Assembly (NCBI RefSeq): GCF_000829825.1 | Contig: NZ_JXSL01000020.1 | Span: 372,001 to 436,000, forward strand | Length of the DNA: 64,000 bases | DNA from: Paramagnetospirillum magnetotacticum MS-1 | GTDB taxonomy: Bacteria > Pseudomonadota > Alphaproteobacteria > Rhodospirillales > Magnetospirillaceae | Reading direction: 5' to 3' | Shown here: positions 39,024-49,306 of the stretch, piece by piece | Numbering within the stretch: position 1 is the first letter of the stretch | Layout: each line of letters begins with the position of its first letter | The notes under the pieces: model-generated | Seen by the model: the letters and a program-made list of their open reading frames with translations, nothing else | What the model was told of the DNA's origin: nothing | Database searches by the model: none | Translations under genes and position numbers: made by a program

Positions 39024-40886
39024 TCAGTATTCCTTCTTGTTTTCCCACATGGACTCGTTGAAGCGCACCACCCGGTTGCGGCCGTTTTCCTTGGCCTGAT
39101 ACAGGGCGACATCGGCGAACTTCACAGCCTGCCAGAAGGTGTCGCTGTCGGTGGGGAAATCGGACAGGCCGATGGAGATGGTCTTGCGGATGGTGACCGT
39201 TCCGGCCTGCACCGTCAGGGCCTCGACCATGGCGCGGATCTTTTCGGCGACCTGATCGGCCTCCGTGCAGGGGGTGTCGACCAGGACGATGAGGAACTCC
39301 TCGCCGCCGAAGCGGATCACCATGTCGGAGGCGCGGACCGCCTGGCGCAGGACCTTGGACAAGGCCTTCAGCACCGCATCGCCCGCATCGTGGCCATAGG
39401 TGTCGTTGACCATCTTGAAATGGTCGAGATCGAGCATCATCACCGTCAACGCCGATTTGCGCCGGTGGACATTGGCCACCAGGGTATCGACGTATTCCTC
39501 CAGGAAGCGGCGGTTGTTCAGCCCGGTCATGGGGTCGCTCAGCGAGGATTCCCGCAAGGTCTCCATCAGCCGCTTGGTCTCCAGGACGGGGGCGGCCTCG
39601 CGCAGATAGACGTTCACGAAGGGAATCTTGTCCAGTAGATCCTGCTGCTGCTCTTCGGTGGTGACCAGTTGCAAGACATTGCCGACCAAACCGGACTGGA
39701 TGACCGGCAGACAGATATGCTTGTAGGTCTCGGTGTCGTTTTCCGGCTGGAAAGCGTAACAGATGGCTGGATTGGTGACGCCATCGACCATATGGCCGGT
39801 GCGTCGCGCCCGGCAGCCCTCGCTGCGCACCAGAATCTGAGGATCGCACCAGCGGCAGGACCCGTTCGATTCGCCATCGACGAAGAGCGGCGTCATCTGA
39901 TTCTTGTTGGGCACGATCTCGTAGAGCGAGAACGTCCTGATATTGAACTCGGAATCGAGCATGCGGGCCAGACGGTCGTGGATTTCGGCCTTGGTCTCGT
40001 CCTCCTCGATGGCCTGTTTGAACCGGGCGGCGCGCGACAGGCTGTCCACCAGATCGATGGTGGCGTTCAGCAGGTTCTCGTCGGGGCTGGGCGTCCGGTT
40101 GGTCAGACGCGCGACGCTTTCGCCGATGCGGTTCAGGCCGTTGTCGAGGAAGGATAGAAGGCGGTTCATATCGCCTGCGATCTGGCCGACCTCGTCATCG
40201 GTGCGTTGAACGACCTGACCTTTGAAATCGCCGCGGAGCGCACGCTGGACGGCCAGTTCCACATTGTAGGCGGTGGTCGATACCGGCTGGATGACGCGCC
40301 GGATCAGGAAGAAGGTGGCGGCGCTGAACAGCACCACGGTGCCGACGATTCCGGCGACGGTGAGCAGCGCCTTGGACTTCAGCTCCGCGATGGACATGGA
40401 CAAGGTCACGGCGCCCAGAACGGCGCCCTCGGGCACCTGATGACATTGCATGCAGTTGGGCGAGCCGCGCGTCGAGGCGATGAAGGGGATGGTGCCGCGG
40501 AAAATGGTTCCGTCGGCGCCTTCTTCCACGCGGTAGACCGGCTTGCCGTCGCGCAGAACCTGCTGTTCCACATCGTCGCTGGGGGATTCGCGGCCCAGAC
40601 CCTTGCCGAACTGCTGTTCCACCATGGACGAGCGAACCACCTGGGCCGATGTCAGTCCCTGTACATCCATCAGGCGGCTGAGAAAGCTTTCCCGCTTGTC
40701 GATCACGCCGTTGATCATGGATTCGGTCAGATGGACGCGAACGATCTCGGCTGCGGTGCGGATGTGATCCGTGGCCGAAGCGATGGAGAAGGATCGGAAG
40801 GCGTACAGATTGATGGCCACCAGCATGACCACCAGACTGACGGCCATGGCCACGAAGAACATCGTAACCTTTGAGTTCAGGCTCAT
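39024..40886 (-). CDS. Heme c-containing sensor diguanylate cyclase
   Basis: A 620-residue inner membrane GGDEF protein. It has a first TM helix (about 10-30), a periplasmic domain (about 31-170) with the c-type heme motif CMQCH at 145-149, a second TM (about 173-195), HAMP (about 196-250), a GAF-like region with several cysteines (CRWC, GCRAR, ICYAF at about 350-390) and a GGDEF domain with GGEEF. RASD, five residues earlier, matches an I-site. Covalent heme suggests sensing of redox state, O2 or NO, with a c-di-GMP output. ATG 40886 is used since the upstream frame gives no TM start. It is divergent from the cytochrome c gene. Confidence 0.85.
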   Translation of the reverse strand: MSLNSKVTMFFVAMAVSLVVMLVAINLYAFRSFSIASATDHIRTAAEIVRVHLTESMINGVIDKRESFLSRLMDVQGLTSAQVVRSSMVEQQFGKGLGRESPSDDVEQQVLRDGKPVYRVEEGADGTIFRGTIPFIASTRGSPNCMQCHQVPEGAVLGAVTLSMSIAELKSKALLTVAGIVGTVVLFSAATFFLIRRVIQPVSTTAYNVELAVQRALRGDFKGQVVQRTDDEVGQIAGDMNRLLSFLDNGLNRIGESVARLTNRTPSPDENLLNATIDLVDSLSRAARFKQAIEEDETKAEIHDRLARMLDSEFNIRTFSLYEIVPNKNQMTPLFVDGESNGSCRWCDPQILVRSEGCRARRTGHMVDGVTNPAICYAFQPENDTETYKHICLPVIQSGLVGNVLQLVTTEEQQQDLLDKIPFVNVYLREAAPVLETKRLMETLRESSLSDPMTGLNNRRFLEEYVDTLVANVHRRKSALTVMMLDLDHFKMVNDTYGHDAGDAVLKALSKVLRQAVRASDMVIRFGGEEFLIVLVDTPCTEADQVAEKIRAMVEALTVQAGTVTIRKTISIGLSDFPTDSDTFWQAVKFADVALYQAKENGRNRVVRFNESMWENKKEY

Positions 40887-41082
40887 AATCTGTGGCTTTC
40901 CCAATAGGCAAGAGCTGATCCCGGATTTAAAATCACGGACAGTTCTCATAAGCTCGCTGGCCGACATCATATATGTCCAATGTATCTTTAGATGATTGCT
41001 CGGTCATAATACTGTCAAGGTGATCTTCTGGCAATCGCCTGCACGCTGTGGGTGATGCCTTGGGGATGGAGACGATTTAGGC

Positions 41083-42087
41083 GTGATCTTATCCGTTCAA
41101 TTTGGTCTGACCTGGCCACCACTTTGGCCATTCGCCCTAAAGCCAAGCCTTGTCGCCTGGGCGGAGCCGAGCTTGAGGGCGGAGATTGCCTCGGGCCTGG
41201 TCGTGGTCTTGGCGGCCTTGGTCTTGTTTGCGGCCTGTTGGAAGCTTCATTCGATGGGGCGGTGGCTGGCCATCGCGACGGCTCTGATTCTCCTGGCCGC
41301 CGCGCCCGGCCTGGATCTGTTGCTGGTGCCGGCCACGCCCACCGGCTTTTGGCCTTCTCCCACGGGCTTCACCGTGCAATCGGTGGTGCGGGGCGAGGCG
41401 GTCTATGCCCGCCATTGCCGCAACTGCCACGGCGCCGAAGGGCGTGGCGACGGCCCCGAAGCGTCCCGGCTGGCGGTTCCTCCCGCGGATCTTACCGCCG
41501 AGCATCTGTGGGACCATCCCGATGGCGACCTGTTCTGGTGGGTGAGCCAGGGCATGACGGGCGTGAATGGACGATCCGTCATGCCGGGCTTTGCCGACAA
41601 ACTGCCGGAGGCGGAACGCTGGGAGGTGATCGACTTCCTCCATGCCAACGCCGCCGCCGCCGAACAGGCGCGGACCGGGTTTTGGACCCACGGCTTCATG
41701 GTTCCCGACATGATGGCCACCTGCGCCGATGGCAGCCGGATAAGCCTGTCGGGCCAGCGGGGCAAGCCCATTCATATCATTGTCGCCGGGGCTTTGGGCG
41801 TGGCGGAAGGCGGCACGTCTCCGACCTTCGTCATCGGCGGGAATTCTCCGTCTCCTTCGGCCTGCATGGTAGGTGACCCTGAGGCCCGCCGGGCCCTGGC
41901 CATTACCCTTGGCCTGAATGAGGACGGGATCGAGGGCAGCCAGTTCCTGGTCAGTCAGGAAGGCTGGCTGCTGGCCCATTGGCACCAGGGAGGCGCGCCA
42001 GCCCCCGACAGCCTGCCTTTCGTGGCCGAGACCCTGCGCAATGTCTGCCTGACCACGACGCAGAATCGGCATGCGCCCCATCGCTAG
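41083..42087 (+). CDS. Membrane-anchored c-type cytochrome with extra C-terminal domain
   Basis: A 334-residue protein. Two membrane segments (about residues 35-52 and 60-82) are followed by a periplasmic mono-heme cytochrome c domain with CRNCH at 112-116 and probable Met ligand in SVMPGF. The last ~130 residues (from about 200) do not match cytochrome c and look thioredoxin-like in pattern (ATCADGSRISLSGQRGKP), but without a CxxC. It starts at a GTG at 41083. Function is probably electron transfer or copper handling; the start is uncertain. It is divergent from the heme c sensor gene. Confidence 0.7.
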   Translation: MILSVQFGLTWPPLWPFALKPSLVAWAEPSLRAEIASGLVVVLAALVLFAACWKLHSMGRWLAIATALILLAAAPGLDLLLVPATPTGFWPSPTGFTVQSVVRGEAVYARHCRNCHGAEGRGDGPEASRLAVPPADLTAEHLWDHPDGDLFWWVSQGMTGVNGRSVMPGFADKLPEAERWEVIDFLHANAAAAEQARTGFWTHGFMVPDMMATCADGSRISLSGQRGKPIHIIVAGALGVAEGGTSPTFVIGGNSPSPSACMVGDPEARRALAITLGLNEDGIEGSQFLVSQEGWLLAHWHQGGAPAPDSLPFVAETLRNVCLTTTQNRHAPHR

Positions 42088-42123
42088 TGCTTTGATACAG
42101 AGGTAATATTCAGCATTCATTCC

Positions 42124-42240
42124 GCCTCGTCATAGCCGGGCTTGTCCCGGCCACCCACGCGGCTCCTCAAGAATGCCATCCGAAGCAATGAGTTCGGCGG
42201 ATGGACGTGGGTACCCGGCACAAGGCCGGGCATGACGGAG
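42124..42240 (+). repeat. Palindromic dispersed repeat, type 2 (about 117 bp)
   Basis: The first arm TCGTCATAGCCGGGCTTGTC pairs imperfectly over about 35 bases with GACAAGGCCGGGCATGACGGA-type sequence at the other end (42206-42240). An inner CCATCCG/CGGATGG pair sits near the centre. The sequence differs from copies A and B at 14.5 and 20.2 kb. It is the kind of extragenic palindrome common in alphaproteobacteria and lies at the 3' end of two convergent genes. Confidence 0.7.
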
Positions 42241-42282
42241 AGGCGTGGGGCCGTGTATCCTGTGAATGAGTTCGTGCGCCAG

Positions 42283-43344
42283 TTATCCCAGGCCCAGCCG
42301 GGATCCGTCATAGCGTGATGCCAGAATGGGCTCCCACCAGTCGCAATGATCCAGATACCATTGGACGGTCCGGGCGATGCCCTCGTCAAAGCCGATGGCG
42401 GGCGACCAGCCCAATCCGTCCAGGGTGGAGCTGGCATCCATGGCATAGCGGAAGTCGTGGCCGGGCCGGTCGGCGACCATCTGGATGAGGTCGCGGCGGG
42501 GCCTGTCCGCCGGTTTCAGGCGGTCGAGGATGCGGCAGATGGCGTCCACCACCTCCAGGTTGGAACACTCGGTTCCGCCCCCGAACAGATAGGTGCCGCC
42601 CGGCTGCCCCCGCTCCAGGGCCAGGCACAGACCCCGGGCGTGATCCTCCACATGCAGCCAGTCGCGGCGGTTGGCGCCGGTGCCGTAGACGGGCAGGGGC
42701 TCGCCGCGCAAGCCGCGCAGAATCATCAGGGGGATGAGCTTTTCGGGAAACTGATACGGGCCGTAATTATTGGTGCAGTTGGTGACCATCACCGGCAGGC
42801 CCCAGGTATGCGCCCAGGCGCGGGCCAGATGGTCGCCGCCCGCCTTGCTGGCCGAATAGGGCGAGCGGGGCTGATACTGGGTGTCCAGATTGAAAGCCGC
42901 GTCATCGGGGCCCAGGCTGCCGAACACCTCGTCGGTGGAGACCTGGACATAGCGGAATTGGGCGGCCTCGGCTCCGGACAACTTGCTCCAATAGGCGCGC
43001 ACCGCTTCCAACAGATGGAAGCTGCCCATCAGATTGTGCTCCATGAAGGCCTCGGGGCCGTCGATGGAGCGGTCCACATGGGTCTCCGCCGCCAGATGGA
43101 GCACCGCGCATGGGCGATGCTCGGCCAGCAGGGACGACACAAGATCGCGGTCGCGGATATCGCCATGGACAAAGCGGTGGCGGGGCGACTCCTTGACCTC
43201 GAATAGGGCGGCGGGCGAGGCGGCATAGGAGAGGCGGTCGAGATTGACCACGCTCCAGCCCGTCTCGCCGATCAGATGGCGCACCACGGCCGAGCCGATG
43301 AACCCGGCGCCGCCGGTGACCAGGACGGTGGGGGCCTGGCTCAT
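42283..43344 (-). CDS. rfbB: dTDP-glucose 4,6-dehydratase RfbB
   Basis: A 353-residue extended short-chain dehydrogenase that converts dTDP-glucose to the 4-keto-6-deoxy form. NAD binding [10 protein letters not shown] is at the N-terminus, the active-site pair TDEVFG lies near residue 142, and YSASKAGG has the catalytic Tyr-x3-Lys. Length and motifs match the family. It follows rfbA with an ATGA overlap; the order rfbD-rfbA-rfbB on the minus strand is coupled. A type 2 repeat follows its 3' end. Confidence 0.94.
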   Translation of the reverse strand: MSQAPTVLVTGGAGFIGSAVVRHLIGETGWSVVNLDRLSYAASPAALFEVKESPRHRFVHGDIRDRDLVSSLLAEHRPCAVLHLAAETHVDRSIDGPEAFMEHNLMGSFHLLEAVRAYWSKLSGAEAAQFRYVQVSTDEVFGSLGPDDAAFNLDTQYQPRSPYSASKAGGDHLARAWAHTWGLPVMVTNCTNNYGPYQFPEKLIPLMILRGLRGEPLPVYGTGANRRDWLHVEDHARGLCLALERGQPGGTYLFGGGTECSNLEVVDAICRILDRLKPADRPRRDLIQMVADRPGHDFRYAMDASSTLDGLGWSPAIGFDEGIARTVQWYLDHCDWWEPILASRYDGSRLGLG

Positions 43345-44213
43345 GGCGCTTCCTTGGCCAGGCGAGCCAGATAGGCGCCGTAATCATTGCCCGGCATGGC
43401 GGCGGCCAGCGCGGCCAGTTGGTCACGGGTGATCAGCCCCTGGCGGAAGGCGATTTCCTCGGGACAGGCGATCTGCAATCCCTGACGCTTTTGAATGGTG
43501 CGCACGAATTCCGAGGCTTCCATCAGGGAATCATGAGTGCCGGTATCGAACCAGCCGAAGCCCCGGCCAAGGCGCGTCACTTTCAGGTCGCCCCGGCGCA
43601 GGTAAAGGCTGTTGACGTCGGTGATCTCCAATTCGCCGCGCGGCGAAGGCGCCAGATCGCGCACCATCTCGACCACATCGGAATCGTAGAAGTACAAGCC
43701 GGTCACCGCCCAGTGGGAACGGGGAGTCTTGGGCTTTTCCACGATGGACAGGGGCAGTCCTTGCGCATCCATCTCCAGAACGCCATAGCGCTCGGGCGCA
43801 CCCACTTCATGGACGAAGATGTTGGCGCCCTTGTCCAGGTTTGCCGCCTGTTGCAGCAAGCCGCCCAGTCCGCCGCCGAAGAAGATGTTGTCGCCCAGGC
43901 ACAGGGCGCAAGGCTCACCGCCGATGAAGTCCTCACCGATCAGGAAGGCCTGGGCGATGCCTTCGGGACGCGGCTGCACGGCGAACCGGATGGAGATGCC
44001 CCAGGCTGAACCGTCACCCAGAACGCGCTGAAACCCGGCCAGATCGTCGGGTGTGGTCACCACCAGGAATTCGGAAATCCCCGCCAGCATCAGCGTGGTC
44101 AGCGGGTAGTAAATCATGGGTTTGTCGTAGACCGGCAACAACTGCTTGGACAGTCCGCGCGTCAACGGGTGCAGCCGCGTACCGGCGCCGCCTGCCAGGA
44201 TGATCCCCTTCAA
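43341..44213 (-). CDS. rfbA: Glucose-1-phosphate thymidylyltransferase RfbA
   Basis: Makes dTDP-glucose, the first committed step to dTDP-rhamnose. The nucleotidyltransferase signature [20 protein letters not shown] is at the start, then KPMIYYPL and [17 protein letters not shown]-like motifs, and [10 protein letters not shown]. The protein is 290 residues, normal for RfbA. The start is TTG at 44213, with AGGGGG upstream; it overlaps the rfbD stop as TTGA. Longer ORF reading upstream is outside the family. Confidence 0.93.
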   Translation of the reverse strand: MKGIILAGGAGTRLHPLTRGLSKQLLPVYDKPMIYYPLTTLMLAGISEFLVVTTPDDLAGFQRVLGDGSAWGISIRFAVQPRPEGIAQAFLIGEDFIGGEPCALCLGDNIFFGGGLGGLLQQAANLDKGANIFVHEVGAPERYGVLEMDAQGLPLSIVEKPKTPRSHWAVTGLYFYDSDVVEMVRDLAPSPRGELEITDVNSLYLRRGDLKVTRLGRGFGWFDTGTHDSLMEASEFVRTIQKRQGLQIACPEEIAFRQGLITRDQLAALAAAMPGNDYGAYLARLAKEAP

Positions 44214-45100
44214 ATCCGTTCCCCCTGTTCGCTCAAGATCCGCCGCAATTGCGGTACCAGCATGGTCTGCCAGTGGGGTCTTGGCAACCCGACCAACCGG
44301 TCGAACTTGCCGCAATCCAGCCGTGAATTGGCGGGGCGGACCGCCGGAAGGCCATATTCCGTGGCGGTGATCGCCTCCAGCGGGACCTTTTTGTAGCCCA
44401 ATTGGACCATCTCGGCCAGGATCACGGCGGCGATCTCGTGCCAGTTGGCGGCGCCCGAAGCGGCGAAATGATAGGTGCCCCGCTCCAATCCCTCGTTCAC
44501 CATCTTGGCGCCGAGGGCCAGGGCGGCCTGGGCCACGCAATCGGCATGGGTCAGGGCCCCGGTCTGGTCGCTGACCACGCGCAAATGGCGTCCGGCCCGG
44601 ATGGCGCCTGCGATGGCGCGGACGAAATCGCCCCCCTGGCCGCCATAGAGCCAGGAGACCCGCATGATGGCGTGATCGGGGTTGAGGCTCCGCACCGCCT
44701 CCTCGCCCGCCGCCTTGCTGGCACCGTAGACCGATAGCGGGGCCATTGGGTGGTCTTCCGGGTAGGGATCGGGGGCGGTTCCGTCAAAGACGTAATCGGT
44801 GGAGATATGGATCAAGGGCACGCCCCGCGTGGCGCAGGCCCGCGCCAGATGTGCGGGGCCGGTGCCGTTGACGGCAAAGGCCGCGTCCCTCTCGGATTCG
44901 GCCCGGTCCACGGCGGTGTAGGCGGCGGCGTTGATCACCAGGGACCAGGAGTCCCGGTCCAAGGCCCGCTCCACCGCATCGGGGTCGGTGATATCGAGCT
45001 GTTGCCGTCCCAGCCCCGTCAGAGCGGTCCCTTCCGGAAGCTCGGCGCAACCCAGGGCGCGGCCGAGCCGTCCTTGCGCACCGCACACCAAAATCCGCAT
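44210..45100 (-). CDS. rfbD: dTDP-4-dehydrorhamnose reductase RfbD
   Basis: Final reductase of dTDP-L-rhamnose synthesis. N-terminal [10 protein letters not shown] is the dinucleotide fold, ISTDYVFDG and YGASKAAGE give the family core and the Tyr-x3-Lys, and RVSWLYGG is typical. 296 residues, as usual. ATG 45100 is chosen; the longer frame lies over the zinc-finger gene. No rfbC (epimerase) gene is seen next to these three. Confidence 0.92.
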   Translation of the reverse strand: MRILVCGAQGRLGRALGCAELPEGTALTGLGRQQLDITDPDAVERALDRDSWSLVINAAAYTAVDRAESERDAAFAVNGTGPAHLARACATRGVPLIHISTDYVFDGTAPDPYPEDHPMAPLSVYGASKAAGEEAVRSLNPDHAIMRVSWLYGGQGGDFVRAIAGAIRAGRHLRVVSDQTGALTHADCVAQAALALGAKMVNEGLERGTYHFAASGAANWHEIAAVILAEMVQLGYKKVPLEAITATEYGLPAVRPANSRLDCGKFDRLVGLPRPHWQTMLVPQLRRILSEQGERI

Positions 45101-45182
45101 TCGCCCCACCTGCCCGGTTGCCCTTGCCGCGACTATATACGCCGGGATGGTGGGGCGAGAAAACAGGGATCGGTGATCCGGC

Positions 45183-45527
45183 TCAGTCGAAGATATCGAG
45201 CAGCCCGCGCATGCCGGTCTTCTTCTGATGCCCGTAATGGCCGTCGTGTCCGTGCTTGTCGTGATGATCGCCGTGACGGGCGGGCCATTGATGGGCCTCC
45301 GGGGCGGCATGGCCCCAATTGGAGGCTGCCGCTCTTGAGCCGAAGCCCGCAGTTGGGGGAGGGGCCGCGTAGGCCGTCTCGTCTTCCCTCAGAGGCTGAA
45401 GCAGCTTCTCCAATTCCCCGCGATCGAGCCAGACGCCCCGGCATTGGGGGCAAATGTCGATCTCGACTCCGGATCGCAAGACATTGGTCATTCCCACATT
45501 GCAGTTGGGGCATACGAGCAGGGGCAT
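45183..45527 (-). CDS. TFIIB-type zinc finger protein
   Basis: A 114-residue protein. The N-terminal half has two CxxC pairs (CPNCNVG and CPQCRGVW), the zf-TFIIB pattern, followed by WLDRGELEKL. The C-terminal half is His-rich (HGDHHDKHGHDGHYGH), which may bind metals. Function unknown; it may be a small regulator or chaperone. Confidence 0.85.
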   Translation of the reverse strand: MPLLVCPNCNVGMTNVLRSGVEIDICPQCRGVWLDRGELEKLLQPLREDETAYAAPPPTAGFGSRAAASNWGHAAPEAHQWPARHGDHHDKHGHDGHYGHQKKTGMRGLLDIFD

Positions 45528-45701
45528 GGCATCGTCTCCGAGACAAAAGATGGATGATCCTGGTGGTGCGCACCTGAATGGATTGGGAATCAGCGGTTCA
45601 TGCCGGGTTCAGGTTGACCCGGCTAAAGCATGGATGGCTGCCGGTCTTAAATGGCGGCCTGCCCATTTGCGGTGAGGCACTGAAAACGCTACTTTAGGGC
45701 C

Positions 45702-47363
45702 ATGAGAGCTTTTCCCATGATAACCAGGGTTTTGGTGGCCGCATTGGTGGTCTTCGCCAGCCTTCCGGCCCTGGCCGAGGATCTGGCGGGGACGCTGAAG
45801 AAGGTGGGCGATAGCGGCACCCTGACGCTGGGTATCCGCGAATCCTCCTATCCCCTGTCCTATCTGGACGATGGCCAGAAGCCCATCGGCTATCACATCG
45901 ATATCTGCACCCGCCTGGCCGAGGCGGTGAAGACCCGTCTGGCGCTGCCCGCGCTGAAGGTGGAAACCCTGCCGGTGACCTCGCAGAACCGCATTCCGCT
46001 GGTGCAGAACGGCACCGTGGACCTGGAATGCGGCTCGACCACCAATAACGAGGCCCGCGCCCGGCAGGTGGCCTTTGCCCCCACCACCTTCGTCACCAAG
46101 GTACGCATGGCGGTGAAGAAGTCTTCGGGCATCACCAGCATCGCGCAACTGGCGGGCAAGCCGGTGGCCATCACCACCGGCACCACCAGCGTGCAACTGG
46201 TCCGCGCCCACAAGAAGGGCCAGAACGTCGCCTTCAAGGAGATCTACGGCAAGGATCACGCCGATTCCTTCCTGCTGCTGGAAACCGACCGGGCCGTGGC
46301 CTTTGTCATGGACGACAATCTGCTGGCCGGGCTGATCGCCACCTCCAAGGCGCCCGGCGATTACGCCATCGTCGGCGAGGTGCTGAGCGTCGAGCCCATC
46401 GCCATCATGCTGCGGCGCGACGATCCCCAGTTCAAAGCCCTGGTGGACGACACCGTCAAGGCCATGATGGCCTCGGGCGAGGTGGAGCGGATCTACGCCA
46501 AGTGGTTCCAGTCACCCATTCCGCCGCGCGGCATCAATATGGCCTTCCCCATGAGCGGGCAGTTGAAATCCCTGATCAAGTCCCCCGCCGACATTCCCGC
46601 CGAGGCCTTCGTCCGTAAGGAGACGTCAGGCTATCGCTGGAACTGGGGGATCTATTTCGAGCCGGTGCCGTCGGGGACCGAGACCTATCTGTCCTGGCTG
46701 CTCTGGGCGCTGGTCTGGACCCTGGCTATCTCGCTCTCCGCCTGGGCTCTGGCTCTGGTCCTTGGCGTTGTGGCGGGCGCGCTGCGGACCGTGCCTGACC
46801 GCCGGGTCGCGGGCCTGGCTACCGCCTATGTGGAGCTGTTCCGCAATATCCCGCTCCTGGTGCAGATGTTCCTTTGGTTCTTCGTGGTGCCTGAACTCCT
46901 GCCGTCCTCCTGGGCGTTGTGGGTCAAGCAGGAGATGCCCGCCAAGGAATTCGTCATCGCCTTTCTGTGTCTCGGCCTGTTCACCTCGTCGCGGGTGGCC
47001 GAGCAGGTGCGCGCCGGTATCGAAAGCCGCCCCCGGGGCCAGCGCATGGCCGCCCTGGCCTTAGGCCTGACCGAGACCCAGGTGTTTCGCCATGTGACCC
47101 TGCCGGTGGCGCTTCGGGTGGTGATTCCGCCGCTCACCTCGGAATTCATGAATGTGTTCAAGAACTCCTCGGTGGCCTTCGCCATCGGCATGGCGGAGCT
47201 GACCTTCGTCGCCCGCCAGATGCAAGAAGAGTCGGAGCAGGGCATCGAAACCCTGGCGGCGGTGACGCTGCTGTATTTCCTCTGCGCCTTTTTGGCCAAC
47301 CGGGGCATGGCCCTGATGGAGCGGCGCACCCGCATACCGGGGCTGTTGGGGGAGGCGCGCTAG
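45702..47363 (+). CDS. Glutamate/aspartate ABC transporter, binding protein-permease fusion
   Basis: A 553-residue fusion. After a signal peptide, residues about 30-270 are a type 3 solute-binding domain (LTLGIRESSYPLSYLDDGQ, TLPVTSQNRIPLVQNGTVDLE). Residues about 325-545 are an amino-acid ABC permease (YVELFRNIPLLVQMFLWF, and the EAA-like LALGLTETQVFRHVTLP). In most bacteria these are separate (GltI and GltJ). Two more genes, a second permease and an ATPase, follow in overlapping order and complete the importer. Glutamate/aspartate is the family guess; other acidic or polar amino acids remain possible. Confidence 0.85.
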   Translation: MRAFPMITRVLVAALVVFASLPALAEDLAGTLKKVGDSGTLTLGIRESSYPLSYLDDGQKPIGYHIDICTRLAEAVKTRLALPALKVETLPVTSQNRIPLVQNGTVDLECGSTTNNEARARQVAFAPTTFVTKVRMAVKKSSGITSIAQLAGKPVAITTGTTSVQLVRAHKKGQNVAFKEIYGKDHADSFLLLETDRAVAFVMDDNLLAGLIATSKAPGDYAIVGEVLSVEPIAIMLRRDDPQFKALVDDTVKAMMASGEVERIYAKWFQSPIPPRGINMAFPMSGQLKSLIKSPADIPAEAFVRKETSGYRWNWGIYFEPVPSGTETYLSWLLWALVWTLAISLSAWALALVLGVVAGALRTVPDRRVAGLATAYVELFRNIPLLVQMFLWFFVVPELLPSSWALWVKQEMPAKEFVIAFLCLGLFTSSRVAEQVRAGIESRPRGQRMAALALGLTETQVFRHVTLPVALRVVIPPLTSEFMNVFKNSSVAFAIGMAELTFVARQMQEESEQGIETLAAVTLLYFLCAFLANRGMALMERRTRIPGLLGEAR

Positions 47364-47365
47364 AG

Positions 47366-48025
47366 ATGTTCGCCGATCTCGATTTCTCGGTCATTGCCGC
47401 CAGCCTGCCCTTCATCCAGGTGGGGCTGCTGTTCTCCCTCAAGCTTACCCTGGTGGCCATGAGCGGCGGCATTGTTCTCGGTACGCTGCTGGCCCTGGCG
47501 CGGCTTTCGGGGGCAAACTGGCTGGCGCGCGCGGCGACGGCCTATGTGAACGTCATGCGTTCCATTCCGTTGGTCCTGGTGATCTTGTGGTTCTTCCTGG
47601 CCATCCCGCTGCTGACCGGAGCGCCCATGGGGGCCGAGACCTCGGCCCTGATCACCTTCACGGTGTTCGAGGCCGCCTTCTATGCCGAGATCATGCGGGC
47701 CGGCATCAACAGCGTGCCCAAGGGTCAGACCTGGGCCGCCCAGGCCTTGGGGCTGAACCGCGTCCAGACCATGACCAGCGTGGTCCTGCCCCAGGCTTTC
47801 CGGGCCATGACGCCCTTGCTGCTGACCCAGACCATCGTCTTGTTCCAAGATTCGTCCCTGGTCTACGCCATCGGCGCCAAGGACCTGCTGAAAGCCGCGG
47901 AAATCGCGGGCAAGAACTATAACCGGCCGGTGGAGATGTATCTGTTCGCCGCCGGTCTGTATTTTGCCATCTGCTTCTCCCTGTCCCAGGTGGTGAAGCG
48001 CCTCGTCAAGGGCAAGCGCATATGA
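47366..48025 (+). CDS. Amino acid ABC transporter permease (GltK-like)
   Basis: A 219-residue permease with five or so membrane helices and the family motifs [15 protein letters not shown] and the EAA loop [21 protein letters not shown]. It starts two bases after the fusion gene and its stop overlaps the ATPase start (ATGA). It pairs with the permease part of the fusion. Confidence 0.9.
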   Translation: MFADLDFSVIAASLPFIQVGLLFSLKLTLVAMSGGIVLGTLLALARLSGANWLARAATAYVNVMRSIPLVLVILWFFLAIPLLTGAPMGAETSALITFTVFEAAFYAEIMRAGINSVPKGQTWAAQALGLNRVQTMTSVVLPQAFRAMTPLLLTQTIVLFQDSSLVYAIGAKDLLKAAEIAGKNYNRPVEMYLFAAGLYFAICFSLSQVVKRLVKGKRI

Positions 48026-48750
48026 TCGAGATCTCGGGCGTTTCCAAGTGGTATGGGGCGGTAAAGGTGCTAGATGATTGCACCACCTCCGTGGCCAAGG
48101 GCGAGGTGGTGGTGGTCTGCGGCCCGTCGGGCTCGGGCAAGTCCACCTTGATCAAATGCGTCAACGCCCTGGAGCCGTTTTCCCAAGGAAGCATCACGGT
48201 CAAGGGCACCTCCATCAACGATCCCGCCACCGATCTGCCCAAACTGCGCGCCCATGTGGGCATGGTGTTTCAGCATTTCGAGCTGTTCCCCCATATGAGC
48301 ATCCTGGACAATCTTTGCCTGGCTCCGGTCAAGGTGCTGGGGCGCAGCCAGGACGCCGCCCGCGCCAAGGGCCTTGCCCTGCTGGAGCGGGTGGGGCTGG
48401 CCGCCCATGCCGGGAAGTTCCCAGCCCAGATGTCGGGCGGGCAGCAGCAGCGCGTGGCCATTGCGCGTGCCTTGGCCATGGACCCGGTCTGCATGCTGTT
48501 CGATGAACCCACCTCGGCGCTGGACCCCGAGATGATCGGCGAGGTCCTCGACGTCATGGTGGAGCTGGCCCGCGAAGGCATGACCATGATGGTGGTCACC
48601 CACGAAATGGGCTTTGCCCGCACCGTGGCCGATCGGGTGGTGTTCATGGATCGGGGCCGCATCGTCGAGGATGGGCCCAAGGAAAGCTTCTTCGCCCATC
48701 CCGCCACCGAACGCGCCCAGCAATTCCTGGCGCGGATTCTGCGGCATTAA
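48022..48750 (+). CDS. Amino acid ABC transporter ATP-binding protein (GltL-like)
   Basis: A 242-residue ABC ATPase. Walker [11 protein letters not shown]-loop [11 protein letters not shown], signature [15 protein letters not shown], Walker [13 protein letters not shown] and switch histidine VVTHEMGF are all present. It is the last gene of the transporter operon. Its stop overlaps convergently with a small membrane protein gene. Confidence 0.95.
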   Translation: MIEISGVSKWYGAVKVLDDCTTSVAKGEVVVVCGPSGSGKSTLIKCVNALEPFSQGSITVKGTSINDPATDLPKLRAHVGMVFQHFELFPHMSILDNLCLAPVKVLGRSQDAARAKGLALLERVGLAAHAGKFPAQMSGGQQQRVAIARALAMDPVCMLFDEPTSALDPEMIGEVLDVMVELAREGMTMMVVTHEMGFARTVADRVVFMDRGRIVEDGPKESFFAHPATERAQQFLARILRH

Positions 48751-49070
48751 GACTTCGCGGCGGTGTCGTCCTCTTGGCCGAGCCCATGGAGATAGTCCTG
48801 GGAGTCCCGCAACTGCTGCTGCTCCGACGGCATGGCCAGCGGAGCCGGAGGGGCGGAGGTCTTGGCCCCGCCCAGTAGGGCGCCCAATCCATAGATCAAA
48901 CCGCCCAGTACGGCGATCAGCGCGCCACCGCCCGCGATGACGAACAGAAAGACTTCGATGGATGCGTCGGCGCTGACCATCAGGGCTTGCACGGCATAGA
49001 GGGCGCCACCCAGACCGACGACCAGCCCCACGGATTTCACCATGCAGGACATACCGCCTCTGATGCTCAT
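48747..49070 (-). CDS. Small membrane protein, 2 TM
   Basis: A 107-residue protein with two membrane segments (about 12-30 and 40-65) and a short Pro/Ala/Gln-rich cytoplasmic tail. Gly-rich helices ([20 protein letters not shown]) dominate. A GAGGGGG ribosome site precedes ATG 49070. No family recognised. Confidence 0.6.
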   Translation of the reverse strand: MSIRGGMSCMVKSVGLVVGLGGALYAVQALMVSADASIEVFLFVIAGGGALIAVLGGLIYGLGALLGGAKTSAPPAPLAMPSEQQQLRDSQDYLHGLGQEDDTAAKS

Positions 49071-49306
49071 TCAAGCCCCCTCGATGTTGGTGCGCCCGCC
49101 ATCGGGGCCGCCGATCTTCTGTAATTGGACAGAGCGATTTGTGCAACCGGGAAGCCGACGGCGTCTATCCACCGTTGGAGGTGTTGCCCTGCTTCCGGGT
49201 GGTTGAATTCCCACCCCTCATGGGTGGTCATACCAATTAGCATGGGCGAAATATAATTACCCAGCCTAATATGCTGCAACGCAATATCAGCGTTTAGGAG
49301 GGTGCT

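Noticed and set aside
42117-42446. Short minus-strand ORF in the 42.1 kb repeat
   Set aside because: It is a translation of the palindromic repeat and the rfbB end, not a gene.
49067-49279. 70-residue minus-strand ORF beside the small membrane protein
   Set aside because: No ribosome site of note, no family, and it has a weak start; it may be chance.
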